A stretch of DNA of 64,000 bases from Streptomyces macrolidinus (GTDB taxonomy: Bacteria > Actinomycetota > Actinomycetes > Streptomycetales > Streptomycetaceae), in contig NZ_JAMWMR010000019.1 of assembly GCF_023887685.1 (NCBI RefSeq), positions 79,891-143,890 of the forward strand, read 5' to 3'. Below, piece after piece: positions 59,951-64,000 of this stretch. The notes beneath the pieces were generated by a model. The model saw only the letters and a program-made list of their open reading frames with translations. It searched no databases and had not been told where the DNA came from. Position 1 is the first letter of the stretch, and every line of letters starts with the position of its first letter. Position numbers and translations under genes: made by a program.

Positions 59951-61591
59951 GTGAACTTCACGCGCTGGAGCGCCCGGCTCCCCGGAACACAGCGCCGCGC
60001 CGCAGCGCGGACCGAGCACACGGTCTCCACGGACCGGCGGGGAGACGGCTCCGTACCCGCGGCCCGCGGTGAGCGGCTCACCGACGACCCGCCGAGCGTG
60101 CCCGCCGTCGACGACCTGCCCGTACGCGAGGTCCTCGACCGCGTCCCGGCCCTCGTCGCCCTGGTGCACGGCCCCGACCACCGCATCGCGTACGTGAACG
60201 ACGCCTACGCGGCGGCCTTCGGCACCCGCCCCGTCGGCGAACCCGCGTGTGAGGCGCTGCCCGAGCTGGACCGGCTCGGCCTCCTCCCCCTCCTCGACCA
60301 GGTCCTGCGCAGCTCCAAGCCGCGCACGGTCAAGTCCCGCAAGGCACCCGACGGCCGGTCCTACACGTTCACGTGCACCCCCGTGGACCTGCCCGACGAC
60401 GCGGCCGGGGGCGTGCTCGTCTTCGCCACCGACGTCACAGACCATGCCGAGGCCGCCGAACGGCTGCGCGCCAGCGAGCGCGAACAGCGCGAGACCGCGG
60501 TGACCCTCCAACGCTCCCTGCTGCCCCAGGAGCTGGAGCAGCCCGACGACCTGCGCATCGCCGCCACCTACCAGCCCGGCGGTACGGAAGCCGCGGTCGG
60601 CGGCGACTGGTACGACGTGATCACCCTGGGCGGTGGCCGCACGGCCCTGGTCATCGGCGACGTGATGGGCCGGGGCGTCCGGGCGGCTGCCGTGATGGGC
60701 CAGCTCCGTACGGCCGTCCGCGCCTACGCCCGCCTCGACCTGCCCCCGCACGAGGTCCTCCAACTCCTCGACGGCCTCGCCGCAGAGATCGACGCCAACC
60801 AGATCGCGACCTGCGTGTACGCCGTTCACGACCCGAACGAGGGCCGGCTGGTGTACGCGTCGGCGGGCCACCTCCCGATCCTGGTGCGCGACGAGAACGG
60901 CGACGTGCTGCGCGCCGACGAACCCACCGGACCACCGCTCGGCACAGGCGGCTGGATCCACACATCGGGCTCAGTGCCGCTGGCACCCGGCTCCACCGCG
61001 GTCCTCTACACGGACGGCCTGGTCGAGCGCCGGGACGCGGACCTGGACGAGGGCATCGCCGCCCTGGAGAACGCGCTCGCCGGTGCCACGGGCACACCCC
61101 AGGTGATCTGCGACCGCCTGCTCCGCTCCGCGGGCGTCACCGCGGGACACGACGACGACGTGGCGGTCCTGGTCCTCCAGCACCCGGCGCGTACGGGCCC
61201 GGACGGCGAACTCTTCCGCAACGCCGCTCTGGAACTGCTCGGCGGGGTGGAGGCGGCGCCACGCGCGCGTGCCTTCGCCTCCGGCGTCCTGACGAGCTGG
61301 CGCTTCCCGCCCGAGCTGCATGATCTGGGCGTGCTGGCGGCAAGCGAACTGGTCGCGAACTCCCTGCAGCACGGGACCCCGCCGATGCGGCTGCGCCTGC
61401 GGCGCACCGACCGGCGGCTGATCATCGAGGTGACGGACGGGGACGACCATCTGCCCCGCCGCCGACGCGCGGAGCCCGCGGACGAGGCGGGCCGCGGGAT
61501 CGCGATCGTGGCGACCATCGCCGCCGGTTGGGGCTCGCGGCGGACACCGGGAGGCGGCAAGGCGGTGTGGTGCGAGTTCACCCTGCCGTGA
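59951..61591 (+). CDS. PAS-PP2C (SpoIIE/RsbU-type) phosphatase with HATPase_c domain
   Basis: The 546-aa signalling protein has three domains. A PAS domain (about 60-165, VPALVALVHGPDHRIAYVND) comes first. A PP2C SpoIIE domain (about 185-400) has AVGGDWYDVITLGGGRTALV, IGDVMGRGVRAA and HDDDVAVLVL metal aspartates. An RsbW-like HATPase_c_2 (about 415-546) has LGVLAASELVANSLQHG and GRGIAIVATIAAGWG. It may combine anti-anti-sigma phosphatase and anti-sigma kinase activity, so it probably feeds a stress sigma-factor switch. There is no membrane helix. GTG 59951 has AAGGAATC upstream. Confidence 0.92.
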   Translation: MNFTRWSARLPGTQRRAAARTEHTVSTDRRGDGSVPAARGERLTDDPPSVPAVDDLPVREVLDRVPALVALVHGPDHRIAYVNDAYAAAFGTRPVGEPACEALPELDRLGLLPLLDQVLRSSKPRTVKSRKAPDGRSYTFTCTPVDLPDDAAGGVLVFATDVTDHAEAAERLRASEREQRETAVTLQRSLLPQELEQPDDLRIAATYQPGGTEAAVGGDWYDVITLGGGRTALVIGDVMGRGVRAAAVMGQLRTAVRAYARLDLPPHEVLQLLDGLAAEIDANQIATCVYAVHDPNEGRLVYASAGHLPILVRDENGDVLRADEPTGPPLGTGGWIHTSGSVPLAPGSTAVLYTDGLVERRDADLDEGIAALENALAGATGTPQVICDRLLRSAGVTAGHDDDVAVLVLQHPARTGPDGELFRNAALELLGGVEAAPRARAFASGVLTSWRFPPELHDLGVLAASELVANSLQHGTPPMRLRLRRTDRRLIIEVTDGDDHLPRRRRAEPADEAGRGIAIVATIAAGWGSRRTPGGGKAVWCEFTLP

Positions 61592-61599
61592 ACAGCCGA

Positions 61600-61642
61600 G
61601 GGTCCGGGGACCGAGGCACCCACGCCTCGCACCCCCGGACCC
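61600..61642. terminator. bidirectional terminator PP2C gene / MFS gene
   Basis: GGGTCCGGGG (61600-61609) pairs with CCCCGGACCC (61633-61642), with inner GAGGC/GCCTC pairs, between convergent genes. Confidence 0.75.
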
Positions 61643-61666
61643 CGGCAGCCCGAACGGGCCCCGTCC

Positions 61667-62968
61667 TCACACGCCGGACGGGCTGACCTCCGCACGCTCC
61701 GACAGAGCGGCCGTCCCCTGCGTCACCACCCGGCTCTTGGCCGACGGCTGGTCCTGCGCCGGCGTGAGATGCCGCCCGAGCCGGAGCGCCAGGACCGTGA
61801 TGCCCAGCGAGCACAGCAGGAACGTGACGACGTACGGGCCGGGCAGCGACGCGGCCAGCGGACCGCCGATGGCCGGACCCACCGCGAGAGCGAGCTGCTT
61901 CACCAGGGCGAAGGCCGAGTTGTACTGACCCGCGAGCCCCGTCGGCGCCAGATCCGCGACCAGCGGAGCGACCGTGGGCGACAGCAGCGCCTCACCGAGC
62001 CCGAAGAGCCCGTACGTCGAGATGAACGTCGCGGTGGCCATGGCCCGGCTGCCGTGCCCCAGCCCCGCGTACGCCGCGGCGGCCCAGGCGACGGCCCAGA
62101 TGAGTCCCACGGACGCGATCACCCGGGTCCGCTTCTTGCGCTCCACGAACCGCAGCACCGCGAACTGCGCGACGACGATCACGGCCGTGTTGGCCGCCAG
62201 CGCCGTGCCCAGCGTGGACGGCGCGATCCCGGCCGCCTCGACACCGTAGGCGCTCAGCCCCGACTCGAACTGCCCGTAGCAGGCGAAGAACAGCACGAAG
62301 CCCAGGACGCACAACTGCACCATCGCCCGGTTCTCCAGCAACTGCTTCCAGCTCGCCTTGCCGCCCTGAGGCGCGGCGTCGTCGAGCTTCGGAGCGCGCG
62401 GCATCCGCACCGTCGCCATGACCCCGACGAGCAGCAGGAACATCGCCGCCTCGATCGCGAACAGCAGCGTGAAGGACATCGCCCTCGACGTGTCGACGAG
62501 ATGGCCGCCGATCAATCCGCCGACACCGAGGCCCAGGTTCTGCAGGAAGAACTGCATGGCGAACGCCCGCGACCGCGTCTCCGCCGTCGAGCAGTCCACG
62601 ATCATCGTGGCCAGCGCCGGCTGCATCACGGCCTGCCCCGCACCGAGCAGCGCCGCCGAGAGCAGCACGGCCGAAGCGCCGCTCGCGAGACCCAGGCTCA
62701 GCGCGCCGACGGCGGCGGTGACCAGCGAGGCGAGCAGCACCGGCAGCGGGCCGCGCCGGACGATGGCCCGCCCGGCGAACGGGAGCACGACGAGCGCGGC
62801 GACGGCGAAGACGGCGAGTACGAGACCCGCCGTCACAGCACCGAGATTCCGCACCTGCGCCACATAGACGTACAGATACGGAACGGTGAAGCCGAGGCCG
62901 AACGCGCTGAGTGCGTTGCCCACATGAACCCGGCGCATCGCTGCGCCCATTGCCCTGGTCACGTTCAC
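61667..62968 (-). CDS. MFS transporter, 12-helix
   Basis: The 433-aa exporter-like protein begins MNVTRAMGAAMRRVHVGNAL and has about 12 membrane helices in two halves. A central cytoplasmic loop is at about 195-215 (RAPKLDDAAPQGGKASWKQ). FAGRAIVRRGPLPVLLASL is the loop 2-3 region and GAGQAVMQPALATMIVDCS is in helix 4-5. The substrate is unknown. GTG 62968 has AAGGCAG just upstream. It is divergent from a MarR regulator with repeated palindromes between, so it is probably MarR-controlled efflux. Confidence 0.92.
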   Translation of the reverse strand: MNVTRAMGAAMRRVHVGNALSAFGLGFTVPYLYVYVAQVRNLGAVTAGLVLAVFAVAALVVLPFAGRAIVRRGPLPVLLASLVTAAVGALSLGLASGASAVLLSAALLGAGQAVMQPALATMIVDCSTAETRSRAFAMQFFLQNLGLGVGGLIGGHLVDTSRAMSFTLLFAIEAAMFLLLVGVMATVRMPRAPKLDDAAPQGGKASWKQLLENRAMVQLCVLGFVLFFACYGQFESGLSAYGVEAAGIAPSTLGTALAANTAVIVVAQFAVLRFVERKKRTRVIASVGLIWAVAWAAAAYAGLGHGSRAMATATFISTYGLFGLGEALLSPTVAPLVADLAPTGLAGQYNSAFALVKQLALAVGPAIGGPLAASLPGPYVVTFLLCSLGITVLALRLGRHLTPAQDQPSAKSRVVTQGTAALSERAEVSPSGV

Positions 62969-63032
62969 CTGCCTTAGGAGAGAGGGGCCGCGGGAGACAG
63001 GACGTCTTACCCCTGAAGCGGTTAACCCTGAA

Positions 63033-63090
63033 GACTTCGAAGCTAAAGTTAGATCCTAAACAGTATACGTCCAAGGACTTCGATGCCAAG
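63033..63090. promoter_or_regulatory. repeated MarR operator half-sites
   Basis: GACTTCGAAGCTAAAG (63033-63048) recurs as GACTTCGATGCCAAG (63076-63090), a 43-base offset. The first copy contains the palindrome CTTCGAAG. The region between is AT-rich and separates the divergent MFS and MarR genes. Confidence 0.55.
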
Positions 63091-63114
63091 CCGACGCGTG
63101 CCATACTGCGGGCC

Positions 63115-63663
63115 ATGGGCGATACATACGGCGTCAGCGAGCCGACCCTCGAGGAACAGATCGCCGCCTACCAGCGCGAGTTCCAGGACCTGGACCCCCA
63201 GGTCGAGAAGATCGTCTCGGCGCTGTCCCGCCTCAACCGCCGTATGAACGTCGCCTACGGCCGCCAGACCTCCGCGCTCGGCATCAGCAACGCCGAGTGG
63301 GAGGTACTCAAGGCACTGGTCCTGTCCGGAGCCCCCTATCAACTGGGGCCGAGCGACCTGGCCAAGCGGCTCGGGCTGACGCCGGCCGCGATGACCCACC
63401 GCATCGACCGCATGGTGAGCGAGGGGCTGGTCACCCGGGAGCGCGACGAGGCCAACCGGGTCCGCGTGATCGTCGAGCTGACCGCGGACGGCCGTGAGAA
63501 GTGGCTGGAGGCGATGCGCCTGGCCACGGTGTTCGAGGAGGACCTGCTCCAGGACCTCTCTCCCGAGGAGCGCGTCGTCCTGGGCGAGGCGCTGACCCGC
63601 CTGCTCCGCCGCGTGGAGCACGCCCAGCCGGACGCGGGCGGCCGGCTCAGCGACCTCGACTGA
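63115..63663 (+). CDS. MarR-family transcriptional regulator
   Basis: The 182-aa winged-helix regulator has SNAEWEVLKALVLSGAPYQL, PSDLAKRLGLTPAAMTHRID and the wing LVTRERDEANRVRVIVELT at about residues 60-125. Helical dimerisation segments flank it. ATG 63115 (MGDTYGVSEPTLEEQ) fits. It likely represses itself and the divergent MFS gene through the repeats at 63033-63090. Confidence 0.93.
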   Translation: MGDTYGVSEPTLEEQIAAYQREFQDLDPQVEKIVSALSRLNRRMNVAYGRQTSALGISNAEWEVLKALVLSGAPYQLGPSDLAKRLGLTPAAMTHRIDRMVSEGLVTRERDEANRVRVIVELTADGREKWLEAMRLATVFEEDLLQDLSPEERVVLGEALTRLLRRVEHAQPDAGGRLSDLD

Positions 63664-63704
63664 CCGTCCACCGACGGTTTGCCGACGCTTCACCCCGGGC
63701 AGGC

Positions 63705-63733
63705 TTGACAGCCCACCCTCGGATCCGTAGTGT
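63705..63733 (+). promoter_or_regulatory. strong vegetative promoter, first of the rRNA operon set
   Basis: TTGACA (63705-63710), 17 bases, TAGTGT (63728-63733). It is the best housekeeping-type promoter in the window and points toward the rRNA leader at the window end. Confidence 0.75.
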
Positions 63734-63826
63734 TCTCCGAGTTGCCACGGGACCGTAACGGTTCTACGAGAACGCATTCGCCGCGCTAGCGGCAACCAAA
63801 CCACTCAGCACGATCGCCCGACAGGG

Positions 63827-63850
63827 TTGAATTCGCATGCTCGAATTCAA
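63827..63850. repeat. perfect inverted repeat in the rRNA promoter region
   Basis: TTGAATTCG (63827-63835) and CGAATTCAA (63842-63850) are perfect inverted 9-mers around CATGCT. A partial third copy, TTCGAAT, follows. Confidence 0.8.
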
Positions 63851-63885
63851 TTCGAATCGGCTTCGACGAGCCCTGATCCACTCGA

Positions 63886-63915
63886 TTGGGAATCGCGGAA
63901 GAGATCCGCTAAGGT
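63886..63915 (+). promoter_or_regulatory. second rRNA operon promoter
   Basis: TTGGGA (63886-63891), 18 bases, TAAGGT (63910-63915), just before the GGCCGAAAGGATCTGATAGAG leader motif. Confidence 0.5.
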
Positions 63916-64000
63916 TTGGGACGTCGGAACGGCCCAGCGGCCGGGAAGACAAGCCCCGCTGACGGGGAATCAGGGCCGAAAGGATCTGATAGAGTCAGAA
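63916..64000 (+). ncRNA. 5' leader of an rRNA operon (16S gene lies beyond the window)
   Basis: GCCGGGAAGACAAGCCCCGC and GGATCTGATAGAGTC (near 63980) resemble Streptomyces pre-16S leader sequence as I remember it, including the antitermination/RNase III region. The mature 16S start is not reached. Confidence 0.7.

Noticed and set aside
1..64000. CRISPR array, insertion sequence or prophage
   Set aside because: No regularly spaced short repeats with unique spacers, no transposase or integrase, and no phage structural genes were seen.

Overview
The window is high-GC actinobacterial chromosome, almost certainly from a Streptomyces species. The evidence is strong GC bias at third codon positions, frequent GTG starts, bldC, an Lsr2 paralogue, an NsdA-type regulator, valine dehydrogenase, mycothiol-dependent enzymes and a scattered purine regulon. 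The gene order (dnaX, purD, purC, lsrL, purSQL, purF, purM, vdh, bldC, hrpA, then ndh, PP2C, MFS, marR) matches what I remember of the Streptomyces core chromosome. I could not run a search to confirm this. The window ends inside what looks like the leader of an rRNA operon.

Layout. 0-4 kb: a small secreted protein, an HdeD-like membrane protein, tRNA-Ser, SRP RNA and dnaX. 4-24 kb: purine biosynthesis (purD, purC, purSQL, purF, purM) interspersed with a degenerate M48-like membrane protein, an orphan dimethylformamidase-like protein, three tRNA-Gly genes, lsrL, a TetR/MFS efflux pair, a mycothiol-dependent isomerase-like gene, a DUF3073 gene and vdh. 24-34 kb: a hypothetical gene, bldC with a candidate BldD operator, a 66-aa Cys-containing protein, hrpA between two identical tRNA-Asp genes, a tRNA-Phe/Asp/Glu cluster, a membrane metallophosphoesterase, a small zincin and a lipoprotein. 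34-46 kb: a DEAD-box helicase with an RG/RD-repeat tail and an unusual 5' UTR, tRNA-Lys, an ABC/two-component cassette, a leucine-rich-repeat protein, and divergent ribA and reversed reductase-deaminase genes. 46-54 kb: initiator tRNA, a c-di-AMP (ydaO) riboswitch controlling an M23 endopeptidase, an aldo/keto reductase, PrsW, trmB, lhgO and the NsdA-like gene. 54-64 kb: an asparagine-synthetase-like gene followed by a tandem array of its own 3' end, TetR, NDH-2, a PAS-PP2C-HATPase phosphatase, a divergent MFS/MarR pair, and rRNA promoters.

How the genes work together. PurD, PurC, PurSQL, PurF and PurM cover five consecutive-type steps of IMP synthesis from at least four transcription units. 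Several genes (purD, purF, the gene at 18492, prsW) carry a -10-like hexamer exactly 7 bases before the start codon, which implies leaderless mRNAs. Developmental control is represented by BldC, LsrL, the NsdA-like protein and c-di-AMP-controlled cell-wall hydrolysis.

Most worth a second look: the tandem array made from a gene's 3' end (56.5-57.2 kb), the reversed RibD-type fusion beside a stand-alone ribA, the mutually exclusive hairpins in the helicase 5' UTR, the HExxH-less M48-like protein with expanding 36-aa repeats, the candidate BldD box before bldC, and the degenerate asparagine-synthetase-like protein. I see no CRISPR array, insertion sequence or prophage.
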